29,684 nucleotides of DNA from Chara braunii. Lineage: Eukaryota > Streptophyta > Charophyceae > Charales > Characeae. The position numbers and the translations under genes are program-made. Below the pieces are notes generated by a model, which searched no databases, was not told the DNA's origin, and saw only the letters and a list, made by a program, of their open reading frames with translations. This document shows, piece by piece, positions 1 to 10,128 of the stretch (positions are counted from its first letter, which is position 1; each line of letters opens with the position of its first letter). The stretch spans positions 605,417 to 635,100 of the forward strand of contig BFEA01000587.1 in the NCBI GenBank assembly GCA_003427395.1. The letters are read 5' to 3'.

Positions 1-79
<79 letters not shown>
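1..79. repeat. (TC)n microsatellite
   Basis: Nearly pure CT dinucleotide repeat, truncated by the window edge. Confidence 0.97.
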
Positions 80-81
<2 letters not shown>

Positions 82-940
82 GTCTCTCTCGTTCTTTTTT
101 CTTTTCCTGCCTCTGTTTGTCGGCTTGTGTGTGTGTGCATGTGTATGTGTGTTGTCATGTTTACCAAACAGAGTCGAGGAAAAGCAATGGGAATGACTGT
201 GACAGACAGTGTCGGCGTATGGGCTTTCAGCAACTCGTCAGGAGTTTGGACGCGGACCATGTGTGCAGGATGCATGTGACGCATGTCTTTGGACACACAC
301 GTCCTTGACCAAAGGTGGTCATACCTCTTAAGAGTAGAGATCGTTATTTAAAGAACAGGCCTCTGGAGGAGCACATCGATGGATAGATTCGATGCATCAT
401 ACCTGCTTGCTCTGACCAGAAACGCCTTTCTGCTCAACCCCTCGTATTGGCATGGATGGTGTTAGTTTGTCGAATGCTCAAGCATCTGTAACATATGAAC
501 AACAAGATCCATCTGTCAGATCGAATGTAGCGGTGCTGTGGTTTGCGTGGTCCGCCAGGAACATGGTCCATCATGGAAATTGTCCGTTAGGCCAATCAAC
601 TATCCAAACCTCACTCTACTAATTGCCTGAACAGGATGGTCTTTGGCCGAATGTTTCACAGAAAATCTCAAAGATATTGATTTTGAAAGTCCTTGTTCTT
701 GTTTTGGAAGTCAGGAGTCTGAATTTGTTCTGAATACGCCTTTGACAGCTGCGGATTCTTCCTCCCAGGTACCCAAATATTTGGGCTAGAGGCATGAAGT
801 GCAGCAAGCTCAACGTCCCAGTTGAAACCCCTGACGAAAACAGCAATAGGACTGGGCAAACTAGTTCATCACAGCTGTGAAACACATGCAATGAATCCAC
901 TCAACCAGAATGGCGACACCATGAGTGTCTGTGTCTGTGC

Positions 941-941
<1 letters not shown>

Positions 942-997
<56 letters not shown>
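942..997. repeat. (GT)n microsatellite
   Basis: About 28 GT dinucleotides, roughly 100 bp upstream of the INTS8 exon at 1094, within the upstream intron. Confidence 0.97.
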
Positions 998-999
<2 letters not shown>

Positions 1000-1093
1000 G
1001 GGAATATGGGAGTATGCCTTCGGAGTGGATATTAGTTGTCGGCAACTTGTTGTATGTGGACAGTTCAGAAGCTGACAGTTTTTATCCTTGCAG

Positions 1094-1162
1094 GCCGGTG
1101 CAATTCGCAGCAGCTATTTCTGTGACCGCAAGAGGATTCGCGATGTGTTCACTCCATGGGTG
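1094..1162 (+). CDS. INTS8: INTS8 (Integrator subunit 8), third-from-last coding exon
   Basis: A 69-nt exon encoding 23 residues in phase 0. It follows a pyrimidine-rich acceptor (tttttatccttgcag) and ends at a strong donor (GTG|gtaagaag). The peptide begins AGAIRSSYF and ends DVFTPWV. This matches the INTS8 segment that in the animal protein reads AGAV..FF....DVYT..QV, immediately before the IKRM motif, as I recall the human protein. The next exon here starts VKRM in the same phase, so the order and reading frame of the family are kept. INTS8 is an all-helical TPR-like scaffold of the nuclear Integrator complex, which processes snRNA 3' ends and attenuates RNA polymerase II, and it helps hold the PP2A module. 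The short length alone would not identify it; the match to the two later exons does. Confidence 0.82.
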
Positions 1163-1937
1163 GTAAGAAGCTCAAAGATTGGTTTGATGAACTTTGATCA
1201 CTTTTTCTTCATCCTTTTGGCTTCCCTCTCCCTGTTTCCTTCTTTCCGTTTGGAACCCTGCTTCGCACTTGTCTGTCCTCTCTCGTCTATGATGCAGTTG
1301 TCTCATCCATGCTTCCATGTTGCCCTCTTTCAGCTCTTTGTTCTTTCTGCTACACTGTCTTCCTTTGTTGATGCTGTTACCCTCATTCACTGTCTTCCTT
1401 TGTTGATGCTGTCAACCCCATGGTGCCATGACTGCTACCATCTTGCCACCCATATATATTTGACGAAGACTCGAAGAGCGCGAACTTTCAACTCGTACGT
1501 CGATGGTCATGCATGTTCAACATTCAGGTAACAGGAAGGTGCGTCATGCCGTCACTTGTCCTTAGCTTACTGTTGTGAAAACTTGCCCTCAGGTTTGGAG
1601 AGTTCTCGCTCCTGCAATTGCTCTCTGCAAATCCTGACAGAGCTGTGTCATGGTGAGCAGTGCTTTTCCTTGCTGGGTTGGAGACGCACATGGTTATTAA
1701 TTGCTAAGGCCATCATGACTGCAGGCGATGGTTGCGGCGCTGCTGCTGCTGTGGAGTGTGACCCCAATCTGACAAACTCGCGGGATGACGATGCTGATGC
1801 TGGCTAAGACGATGAAGATAATGAAGAGGATGATGATGATTCATGCGCAATGTAGATGGTGATTGGTGATGCAGCATCCCAGGCAGAGAGGAGGATGAAG
1901 CGGAGGACGATCGGGCTGATGGCGGTGATGGTGGTGA

Positions 1938-1989
1938 CGATGATGACGACGACGACGATGATGATGATGATGATGATGAAGATGATGAC

Positions 1990-2024
<35 letters not shown>
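1938..2024. repeat. (GAT/GAC)n trinucleotide repeat
   Basis: GAT repeat with GAC and GAA interruptions. It yields poly-Asp, poly-Met or poly-Ser/Ile readings depending on the frame; the flanks do not support a coding interpretation. Confidence 0.95.
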
Positions 2025-3747
2025 GTTGCTGCCCTTCCCTCTCCCTCTCTGCTGCTCCCCTGCTATTTCTTGCAATTGATTCACTGTGTGAAAAATGCCA
2101 CACACAAATACCTGTGCAAAATTTGCACAGCTAGCACCCACACTGGGTACAGATGTAGCTGATCGACTTTCGCTCCCTGCATCTGACTCCCCCACTTTCA
2201 CTTCGCTTCGGCCTGATTGCTCCCATCCTACTCCCAATGACATGGATGTGCTGTCTGATAATTTGATGATACCCCGGCTGGCGACAATTTGTCTCCCGAA
2301 CACTTACCAGAGCCAATGGAGATCAGGCCCAGAAGCGCCTGGCCGAGACTGTTGAGACGGGACGAGCCTCCTCCTGCCATGCAATCTGTGGAGCCAAATG
2401 GCCTCATTGTGCTGCAGCGAGGCCGCTATGCTGCTAATGCGTGTATCCACGACGACAATTGGAACCCTTACACATACTGTTTTTTACTTTACACTGTTTG
2501 CAGACTTTATCTGATGGACAGCAGCGGAGCACCGTACTGTTTTCCCAGAGGATGACAGTCATGCAGCTGGTGTGAATTTGGAAAAGCTGTTGATGACATT
2601 TATGGGAAGAGCAATTGAACCTCCAAGCCCGCTTCACACGGTTATGCGTGTGACATGGACCCGAGTATTCGTGCATACGCCCTGCGGCGGCCAGGTCGCT
2701 CCGGTGTTTTTACCTTTCATCGGTAGACCCTGTGGGATAATGGCAGTAGGCTGAGTAGGGTGCGCAGTCGCTGGGTTATGATAGCCCTCACTCTTACCGA
2801 GTGGCGTAGTCCCACTGGATCTGTCTAATCAATCGGGGACGGTATGCGGTTGCGCAGTCGCGTCAGCTCTGCCACTTCTGGAGAACAATCTGGCCGACTG
2901 GCCACCGTTCCCTCTACCTGCCCAGGCTGTGGCACTTGCCTATGCAGATCAGACTGATGATGCCTCTCTGACGATGACGCCCGCCCTTCAGAGAAATGTC
3001 GGTGCACCGTGCCATTGTGCGAACATACAGGGACAGCCCAGTTAGTATGTGCACAGCATAATCTCTACTCAGATACCTATGAAGGGATGCCTGCCTACTG
3101 CCAGCCGCTGCCGTGAGAAAATGTGACCCGTCTTTGTCTTACTATCACCCCCCCTCAGCCGATTATCAGCGGCTGACGGTATGCCGTAGTGTGTCCTTGA
3201 CATGCCACCTGGCACCTACTTTTCCTGCTGCCACATCAACAACATGCCATGTGCGGCCAGATAGCCGTCATTGAGAGTGTGTTTCTCATGTGCAGACTAT
3301 GTCTGGTGCTATCATCCACCACGTCCTCTTTGTTCATGTCCCACATCATGTCCCACATGTAATGCTCGACTTCCTCTGGCTGCACCTGTAATGGGGTCTT
3401 ATCCTTCCTCGCCAGACGAGGAACGGGCACGGCAGAAGCTTGACGCACAGGAATCTCCTGCAGTTCACCGTTCTGAAAGGTTATCGCCGGCAGGGCGAGC
3501 AGATGCAGACTAGATCCTACAACAGCTAAACACCCTTCCTTTGATCATTGCAATGAACCTCCCAGATCCAATCCCAATTCACAGCATGCATGAGAAGAAC
3601 ATTCACATGAGAGTTCACACGAAAGCCGAAGGATGACACATGAATCTGCACACGAAGAATTTCACTCAAGAATACGATATTATACAATGAAAGAGTTTGA
3701 GTATCCTGTGGCCTTGGCCGCGACCCAACAACCACCCAACAGGTATG

Positions 3748-3750
<3 letters not shown>

Positions 3751-3817
<67 letters not shown>
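3751..3817. repeat. (TC)n microsatellite, left of adapter
   Basis: Pure CT repeat ending exactly where the Nextera junction adapter begins. The true length of this locus is unknown because the assembly is broken here. Confidence 0.95.
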
Positions 3818-3819
<2 letters not shown>

Positions 3820-3853
3820 GTCTCTTATACACATCTAGATGTGTATAAGAGAC

Positions 3854-3855
<2 letters not shown>
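3818..3855. other. Nextera mate-pair junction adapter (assembly contaminant)
   Basis: The 38 bases are two head-to-head 19-bp Tn5 mosaic ends: CTGTCTCTTATACACATCT followed directly by AGATGTGTATAAGAGACAG. This is the exact palindromic junction adapter left in the middle of Nextera mate-pair fragments. It sits inside a (TC)n repeat, the kind of place where gap filling can take up untrimmed reads. It is not biological sequence. Its translation produces the artefactual peptides SYTHLDVYKRQ (+ strand) and MCIRDR (- strand). Confidence 0.98.

Positions 3856-3888
<33 letters not shown>
3856..3888. repeat. (TC)n microsatellite, right of adapter
   Basis: Continuation of the CT repeat after the adapter. 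Whether the left and right parts are truly adjacent in the genome cannot be told. Confidence 0.95.
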
Positions 3889-3890
<2 letters not shown>

Positions 3891-3958
3891 GCTTGCCTAC
3901 TTGGATCTACCCTGAGTGCACCTGCTGACTTCGTCTTCCACCTCTGCGGCTATGGCCG

Positions 3959-4136
3959 CCTTCTCCCTAGCTCCTAAATGTAGCTATGGTTGACTTCCAG
4001 TGTGGCGTACGTCGCCCAAGTCGCACCATCGCACAAGCGACCTTCTCCCTAGCTCCTAACCCTATCTATGGTTGACTTCCAGCGCTGTCTCTCCCCTGTG
4101 GCACATGTCGCCCAGTCGCATTATCATACAAGCAAC
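3959..4136. repeat. Tandem duplication, 82-96-bp unit
   Basis: Two copies starting at 3959 and 4041. Both share ccttctccctagctcctaa, then ctatggttgacttccag, then a tggc..gtcgccca..gtcgca block and a final acaagc.acc. The second copy has about 14 extra bases in its middle. Confidence 0.85.
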
Positions 4137-4472
4137 CAGCAGTGCCTCCGCAACTTGCGAATGAACAACTGATGTGCCTTTGGCACTGTAGCAGCTATAC
4201 ATCGAAAGATTCGAAACCACTGACTTGAATTGCCTGCTTCGGACCGGTGCCAGTCGCCTGTGGCCAGTCTGCTGCATGTTTGTCATTCCGGAAGTCTTCG
4301 GACTTTCTTGGGACGCTGCTGCAAAATTGGACTTTGGGACTTTTCTTGTCGGTACCCGCAGACATCTACCGACCTGAGACGCTTCGGTACCTGACTGCAC
4401 CGGATGCGATGCTTCGGCCTACCGACCCGTACGGGACTCTACTGACCCTGGGACTCGACCTACTGGGACCTA

Positions 4473-4850
4473 GTGGGCCTGCGACCATCTGGGCTTGGGC
4501 CCGATTGGGATTCCTGGGACTGGGACTCGGGACCTGTCATGACCCGTCATTGCCTGGCCACAGACAGGCATGCTTGGCTATGGAATCCCAAGAAACTTGC
4601 TCGATGCCGCACTGTGATGACCAACGTGCTGCTTGGCGAGCATGTGATCGGCATTCCATGGGTGGTCACGCATATGAGGGTGTACCCCATGCAAGTTTCT
4701 GTTTTTGTGTTTCTTTTTTTTTTCATACCTATGTTGGGAGTCGACATTGTGCTCATGTACGACGCACGCAAATGGTGTGTTCCATTTATAGACCGGGCTG
4801 GGACGGTAGCGCCTATACAATTGTGGTCGCCATGCAGTCTGTGTTTCTAG
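4473..4850 (+). pseudogene. Possible retrotransposon aspartic-protease remnant (tentative)
   Basis: An open frame inside the INTS8 intron. Residues about 50-120 read like the second half of a retropepsin-type domain: NVLLGEHVIGIP, then MLGVDIVLMYDAR (compare the family pattern ILGxDxL..yda), then FIDRAGTVAPIQLWS. A poly-T run near 4715 inserts a hydrophobic stretch that would break the fold. No reverse transcriptase or integrase motif follows in any frame, and no LTR ends were found. This is a weak call: it rests on a short motif read by eye, with no catalytic DTG/DSG seen upstream. It could be a chance open frame. Confidence 0.22.
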
Positions 4851-5425
4851 CATGGGGGAGCCATGTTGCCTGTGAAATCTGTGCGCTCCACACTATTTGG
4901 TACAGAAACTTCAGCTGCAACGATTGGATGCAGTGCTTCTGCAGACCGTACCTGAGCCCACTTGTCCAGTCTGAAGAGGTGCCCATTTACCATAGGCCAC
5001 ATCTGCTCCTTAGCTCATTTTTATCTGCAACTCGACTCATGACGGACCTCTTGTGCCAGTCTGTAGCAGGTCTGGTCTGGCGGGGTGTAATTGAGGACCC
5101 AATGAGATTCCTCTTACCCCTTCCCCCCTTCCCTTTCCTCCTCCTCCCTCTCCTCCTCTCCCTCCCCTTCCCCTCTTCCCTCCCCTCGTGCCGCACTGCT
5201 AAATTCAAATTTCAAACGAATGAGCAACGCTATGACAAAGGAGGTGTAGTAGGTGTGCCGAAAGGCAAACAGGTGTGCAAGCATCGCCCGAATTCAAGTA
5301 CACAGATGTGGCGGTCCATGCACCTTTCAGAATACAACCAATCAAACGGACGTTTCCAAAAACATTATATTTACCAAAATATCCCAATCATTAAACCACC
5401 AGTACGTTTCCCAGCCATTTTTTCA

Positions 5426-5534
5426 AAGTTGCGGCTTGCATGCTGGCGCAACTTTCGGCCGCCGGAGCAAAATGGCTGGGAAGTTGCGGCTTGCATGCTG
5501 CCGCAACTTTCGGACGCCGGAGCAAAATGGCTGG
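5426..5534. repeat. 55-bp tandem duplication with internal palindrome
   Basis: Two copies start at 5426 and 5481. Each contains gttgcggcttgcatgctg followed by c.gcaac, which can form a hairpin, and ends ggagcaaaatggctgg. The duplication lies within a longer dispersed repeat that recurs in inverted orientation near 18.5 kb. Confidence 0.9.
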
Positions 5535-5640
5535 CAATCCCAGCCAAAGGGAGGGGCCCACCGGTTCGGTTTTTTTGTTGGCATGCAGCGCGTTTCCAGC
5601 CACGGAGAATAGTGACTCGGAAGTAGTGGTATGGTTTAAA
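5440..5640 (+). repeat. Dispersed repeat, copy 1 (partner at 18470-18660, - strand)
   Basis: Shares with the - strand of 18470-18660 an ordered series of blocks: the gcaa/ttcg segment, caaaatggctgg / cgaaatggctgg, an aaaggagg.cc block, ccggttc.tttttt, a ttggc..gcag.gcg segment and ttccag. Both copies finish with tggtttaaa. Confidence 0.75.
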
Positions 5641-5778
5641 CTTTAAATACCATATATAACTTGATCGGAGATCTCAGATTATTATAGGGTAAAGCCTTAA
5701 AGGCTGTTTTAATTTTGGACCTATGTATCTGGGTGGGTGGAAAAGGGGTTGATGACCGTTGATCTGGTGACAATCCAC

Positions 5779-5779
<1 letters not shown>

Positions 5780-5825
<46 letters not shown>

Positions 5826-5829
5826 NCAC

Positions 5830-5883
<54 letters not shown>

Positions 5884-5904
5884 CACACACACACACACAC
5901 GCAC

Positions 5905-5940
<36 letters not shown>
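5780..5940. repeat. (CA)n microsatellite with an N
   Basis: About 160 bp of CA dinucleotide with a few CG interruptions and one ambiguous base at 5826. The length is probably not reliable in the assembly. Confidence 0.96.
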
Positions 5941-5944
<4 letters not shown>

Positions 5945-6360
5945 GCCGAGCCCCGAGGGGGGGCTTGCACTATTCAGCTGAAAGAACCAAACCGCTGGCC
6001 ACGGTCGTTTTCATCCAAACGTCACGGTTATCAAGACAAGAATGTTTTTGAAAACCACCACTACCTCCGATCCTGTTTATGCCGACCCTGAATTTCATGG
6101 CGTGCGGAGTTTTGCTGAGCCTAGGTCCCGTTGTGTTTTATTTCGTGGTACTCTGTGAAAACAAAAGCGAAACTGCGTGTGGCATCCACGAAAGAAGGCA
6201 AAAAACAACACAGCAACGACAACGATGACATGACGGCGATGATGCCCATCGGACACATTTCGCTAGAGGTGTGATAATGCGCTCGTTACTTTGAGCTGTG
6301 CCAGAATTTGCACTGAAGAGAAAAAAGGAACTGCACTGTCGGATTCCGCGCGGAGTACAC

Positions 6361-6386
6361 AGAAGAAGAAGAAGAAGAAGAAGAAG
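6361..6386. repeat. (GAA)n microsatellite
   Basis: About eight AGA/GAA triplets. The flanks carry the direct repeat aaaaggaactgcactg at about 6325 and again near 6398. Confidence 0.9.
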
Positions 6387-6490
6387 GAAAAAAAACAAAA
6401 GGAACTGCACTGAAGACGTTATAGCGGTGAGGTTAATTTCTGTGGTATTAGCGTGAGCGTGCCCCCTTGCGGAGTGTGACCTTGTTCTTT

Positions 6491-6542
6491 TTTTGTCTTT
6501 TTAGTGCCCTGCCTCGTTTCGCAGGGCACTAAAAAGACAAAA
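6491..6542. repeat. Perfect 22-bp inverted repeat (8-nt loop)
   Basis: Left arm 6491-6512 (ttttgtctttttagtgccct then gc), loop ctcgtttc, right arm 6521-6542, with no mismatch. It would form a very stable hairpin in the INTS8 pre-mRNA, about 470 nt before the acceptor at 7010. Confidence 0.95.
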
Positions 6543-7010
6543 GGAAAGTGAAAGAAAAACAGAAAACTTGAAGAATGAATCGGACTGTAATAGTGGTCAG
6601 ATACAATTTGCACTATTTTGTGTGATAGTATGCCCTCTGTGAGACGACACTTCCCCCTTCACGAGTGCTTCGATGTACTTTGGTCTTTTCTCTTTTGTGG
6701 TCAGGCAACCGGGCCCACAGGGCCCAAACTTTCTTTTTTCTTTTTCTTCTCTCGTTTTCATCTTCTTCGACTCCGACCCTCGCCTGGCCGGACCCCTGAA
6801 AATTTCGGATTATCCTATGTTCCCACTTTTCCCAACAGTGAGAAAGGTCGTGGTGGTTTCGAATAATCTCCTATAAGGGTATAATAAAGTACGGCGGCTG
6901 TTTTCAATCTTGCGTCTTCGCATGCGGATGCGTGGTGTTTGCCTCTCCTTATGAAGTGTTTTTTGGACCTTGTGGTATCATTTCCTGCCTTTGGTTGGGG
7001 TGCTATCTAG

Positions 7011-7178
7011 GTCAAACGGATGGTCGTCGCCTGCAGAGCGATCGGAGCAGCGGTGCAAGCAGCTGTCCTCTGTCAGTGTCTCCCAGTCGCAGACCATGAG
7101 ACAGCTTTCAAGGCACTACAGGAAAGTTCGATCATTGGCGATAGAGATGCAGCCGCCTACTTCGAATGTCTGTGGGAG
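7011..7178 (+). CDS. INTS8: INTS8 (Integrator subunit 8), penultimate coding exon
   Basis: A 168-nt exon, 56 codons, phase 0 at both ends, bordered by tgctatctag| and TGGGAG|gtgggt. The peptide starts VKRM and contains VLCQCLP, TAFKALQE and YFECLWE. Human INTS8 (from memory) has IKRM, ILCQFLR, TAFKSLQE and YYDYIWD in the same order and at nearly the same spacing, so this is the C-terminal helical-repeat region. The frame could be read from the ATG at 7020, but the exon is internal: VKR before the Met is conserved and follows directly on the acceptor. It lies 5.85 kb downstream of the previous exon. Codon use and the absence of repeats set it apart from the intron on either side. No damage is visible. 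Confidence 0.92.
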
Positions 7179-7279
7179 GTGGGTGGTGGATCTGTGCTCT
7201 CCTCTGCTCCCCACTTAAATAATTGAACAAACATCACCAAAGTGCCGTATGAAGGTTACGTGGCCGCCGTATGAAGGTT

Positions 7280-7500
7280 ATGTGGGCGACGGCTTTGAGA
7301 TATCATCATTGAAAAAAAAAAAAGAAAAAAAAAAGATATGATTATTATGATATCATCAGTGAACCGAGCGGCCCCTGGATTAACACATTTGCCTCGAATT
7401 ATGAACATTGAACTGACCGGCCTGAGGATTAACACATTTGCCTTGAGATATCCTCATTCGTTGAAGCGACTGGGACCCGGATAACACGTTGGTACTGACA
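7280..7500. repeat. Degenerate ~60-bp direct repeats
   Basis: Recurring modules: gatatcatcattga / gatatcatcagtgaaccg / gatatcctcattcg, and the phrase ggattaacacatttgcct at about 7377 and 7428. A related unit (gatatgatcatgtcatggaaccg) lies inside the spacer of the adjacent 48-bp inverted repeat. Confidence 0.7.
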
Positions 7501-7652
7501 TGCGTGGATGGTGCGTGTGCAGGGCGTAGGAGACCCCTTGTATGCACACCTGAAGGCTTATAGACCCCTATAGCCTCGTACGCCCCTCTGTGCCATGCAG
7601 GGCGTAGGAGAATATAGAGGCAGTATAGACCCCTTGTATGCACACCTGAAGG

Positions 7653-7796
7653 ACGGCTCTCTGTGCGCACGGCGCAGAGGGTCGTGAAGGTTATGGGGGG
7701 CGAGGGCCTTGTGAGATATGATCATGTCATGGAACCGATTGGCGTCCACCCCCCATAACCTTCACGACCCTCTGCGCCGTGCGCACAGAGAGCCGT
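7653..7796. repeat. Perfect 48-bp inverted repeat with 48-nt spacer
   Basis: Arms 7653-7700 and 7749-7796 are exact reverse complements. Each contains acggctctctgtgcgcac and gtcgtgaaggttatgggggg or its complement. The spacer is not self-complementary. The right arm runs into two further overlapping palindromes (7801-7830 and 7818-7848) built on ggttatgggg, so the block could fold into nested cruciforms. Confidence 0.95.
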
Positions 7797-7866
7797 CGCC
7801 CCCCATAACCTTGAGACCCAGGTTATGGGGGTAACACCATAACCTGGGGTAAAGATCCGGACGTTG

Positions 7867-8107
7867 GGACCGCAGTGCAGACAGTCTGGGTCTGGGTGTC
7901 CGCGTCTGGTGTCCGGTGCCGAGTGTCCCCATCCATCCCCCCCATAACCCCACCCCCACCCCCCAAAACAAATTCGACTTTAGAAAAAGAAAAAAAAATG
8001 ATAAAAATGATAAAAAATCTGAAAAAAAAAAGATATGTTGTGCAGGATTGCAAAACAAAAATCTTTTGGCTGAGGACCATCTCGAAATTCGTAGCCAAAT
8101 CCAAGAG
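7867..8107 (+). repeat. Dispersed repeat R1, copy A
   Basis: Contains, in order, gcagtgcagacagtctggg, tctggtgtccgg, agtgtcc..atccatccccc, an A-rich middle, gatatgttgtgcaggattgc and aaatcttttggctgag. The same order is found on the - strand of 9864-10128, so this is one element present twice in opposite orientations. No coding capacity was recognised. Termini are not defined well enough to assign a class. Confidence 0.85.
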
Positions 8108-9284
8108 AAAAAAGAAAAGAAAAAAACGTTTTTTTTTAAATTCGTAGCCAAAAACTGATATAAAAGGGCCTTTACCCGATTCAGACCCTGAACGAGAAAT
8201 GCAGCATGAAGAGGGGTTACTCGCCAAGACCCTGGGCGCAAAAAGCAGACGAACAGTCACTGACTTGGGGTCAACAGTCACATCCTAAAGAAAAGAGAAG
8301 CCTTGTCAAGAGACACAGTCAAACCCCCAGGACGAAGGGTTGCAGCATTTGGTCTAGAAAGTCGTGACCATTCGTCCCAGGGGCTATGCAGCTTGTGTCT
8401 GTTCGTGCAGTATGGGTGTCTGTTCGTGCAGAATGTGTGTCTGTCTAAAAGGAAGTCTAATAGGGGGGTCTAGATTCAGACACCCAGTCCAAAATCCAGG
8501 CCAGATGGCCGCAGCAGCAGCAGACNCTGAGGGGAAAATACTGGGACACACACATATGCATGGGTCTGGGACTGAAGGAGGCCCAAAGTGCCAATGCAGA
8601 CCAATGCAGACCTCGCCAGGGGAGGCCAGCAGTATAAAGCAATAGGCCGGCCTCCCTTGACATCAGATTCCCACTGGCAGTATTGCGTGGAAGTGCTGCA
8701 TGCACTTGTGCGTTGGCTGGCTGGGTTAGCGCTGGAAGAGGAAGCTGCGCTGGAAAGAAGGAGAAGACTGGGTGCTGGCTTGCAAGTAGCAGCCATAGCA
8801 GCCCTTCGAGTTAGTATAGTTAGTGGGTTAGGACTTAGTCTACAGTGAGTAGCATTCAGAGCAGATTCTCGAAGTAGGAGTGAGCATGCATGATGAGAGA
8901 AGAGGACTGAGACTGAGATCTTGAGGAAGGAGAGAGAGAAGATGACGAGTTGGCTATGGTGACTACTTACCTGTTCTGCGCTTGACGAGTTGCTGAGAGG
9001 TGGCGCTGGCTCAGCCAGGCCCCATTGAGCTGATGTTCGGGAGAGGGACATATCATGATTGCTGAGCGCTTGGATACATGAACTCGGGATACTCTTTATA
9101 ATGTGTTTGAGATAATATAAGCTGCGCGACTTGGTTCTCATCTCATCCCCATTCTGCATTGTGTGTGTTGAGTCATAATCTGTGTGAAGGGTGACGTTGC
9201 ATGCATTGTGATACACTCTGGCAAGACGTGGTCAGTCAGAACCCTTGCAAATAAAAAGTAAGTTTTTAAAACTTTTTTTCCTTC

Positions 9285-9368
9285 GATTCGGACGGTCTGC
9301 AGCAGTCCGGACGCAGGTCCGGCCAGACCTTTGGACTGGTCCGATGTCCAGGTCCGGCGTAACCATGC
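9285..9368 (+). repeat. Dispersed repeat R1, partial copy C
   Basis: Carries the opposite end of R1: ggtccgg, ggactggtcc..tgtccaggtcc and gcgtaaccatg. These match the far end of copy B read on its - strand. It lacks the A-rich middle part. Confidence 0.75.
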
Positions 9369-9863
9369 CCTACAACTGGCGGGTTCCCCTGTGCCAAATC
9401 AGTCCTTTTTCTTTTCCATTCCTTATTTCTCCTCCCTCCCTTCCCCCACCCCCACCCCTAATCATATGTCAACATCCTTCGCCTTCTGCAGGGTATCCTT
9501 TGGTGCGTCAATTGTATCCCACACCACTCTTGTTCTTGTCCCCTCCCTATTTCCAATTTTGGTAAGACAAGACTTCGATTTTTTTTTTTTTTTTTTTTTT
9601 GTCTCGAACAAGGAATATTTGTGAAACGCAGATGGAATTATGAGGATTGGTCCACTGCTTGTCAAATGTGGAAAATGGGGAACGTATCCGGTCACCTTCT
9701 GTGAAAATGTACGTTTGCCATTTTGCAAATTTGCACGTTTTTGGTGAGCTGAGGGGAGAGATGGTGTCAACTCTTATGACGGGAGGAACGAGAATGTTGA
9801 TGGGATGTGATGGGATGTGTCGGGGTCTCAGATAAAAAGAAAACCCAGGGAAAAAAAAAAAAA

Positions 9864-10128
9864 CATGGTTACGCTGGACCTGGACACTGGACCAGTCCAG
9901 ACGTCCGGGCGGACCTGTGTCTGTACAAATTTGGAGACGGTTCTCAGCCAAAAGATTTTTGTATTGCAATGCTGCAGAACATACCTTTTTTGAGATTTTT
10001 TTGATTTTTTTTTTTTTAAGCGGAATTTTTTTGGGGGGGATGGGTTGAGGGGGATGGATCCGGACACTCTGGACCGGACACCAGATCCGGACATGTTCTG
10101 AACCCAGACCGTCTGCACCGCGGTCCCG
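9864..10128 (-). repeat. Dispersed repeat R1, copy B
   Basis: On the - strand this reads gcggtgcagacggtctgggt, tctggtgtccggtcc, a C-rich and A-rich middle, ggtatgttctgcagcattgc, aatcttttggctgag, then ggactggtcc and gcgtaaccatg. It is the most complete of three copies within 2.3 kb, all in the second INTS8 intron. Confidence 0.85.

Larger units (their letters stand above)
1163..7010 (+). other. INTS8 intron (5.85 kb), repeat-filled
   Basis: The interval between two phase-0 INTS8 exons, starting gtaagaag and ending tgctatctag. It holds a (GAT)n tract, an 82-96-bp tandem duplication at 3959-4136, a (TC)n tract broken by a sequencing adapter, an open region at 4247-5626 with a possible protease remnant, a 55-bp tandem duplication in a dispersed repeat, a long (CA)n, a (GAA)n run and a perfect hairpin at 6491-6542. 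In 2100-3520 I see only short open frames with no recognisable domain. Confidence 0.85.

Noticed and set aside
1713-2303. Poly-Ser / poly-Asp / poly-Met open frames
   Set aside because: They follow from the (GAT)n tract. The flanks in the same frames lack a start-to-stop structure, splice context or domain.
3690-3750. Exon-like end ...caacag|gtatgt
   Set aside because: A single donor-like site without a supported acceptor or conserved peptide; it lies inside the INTS8 intron beside the adapter-broken repeat.
3526-3915. Leu/Ser- and Arg/Glu-repeat open frames around 3.8 kb
   Set aside because: Translations of (TC)n/(GA)n and of the sequencing adapter.
4247-5626. 459-codon open frame, the longest in the window
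   Set aside because: It starts in intron sequence, runs through T-rich and C/T-rich low-complexity DNA and ends across a dispersed 55-bp duplication. No domain is recognisable in this frame and it lies inside an INTS8 intron.
5636-6051. His-Thr and Cys-Val repeat open frames
   Set aside because: Translations of the (CA)n microsatellite.
8476-9216. 246-codon - strand open frame
   Set aside because: Composition is Ser/Ala-rich with no recognisable domain, an N falls inside, and it overlaps a + strand open frame of similar quality in an intron.
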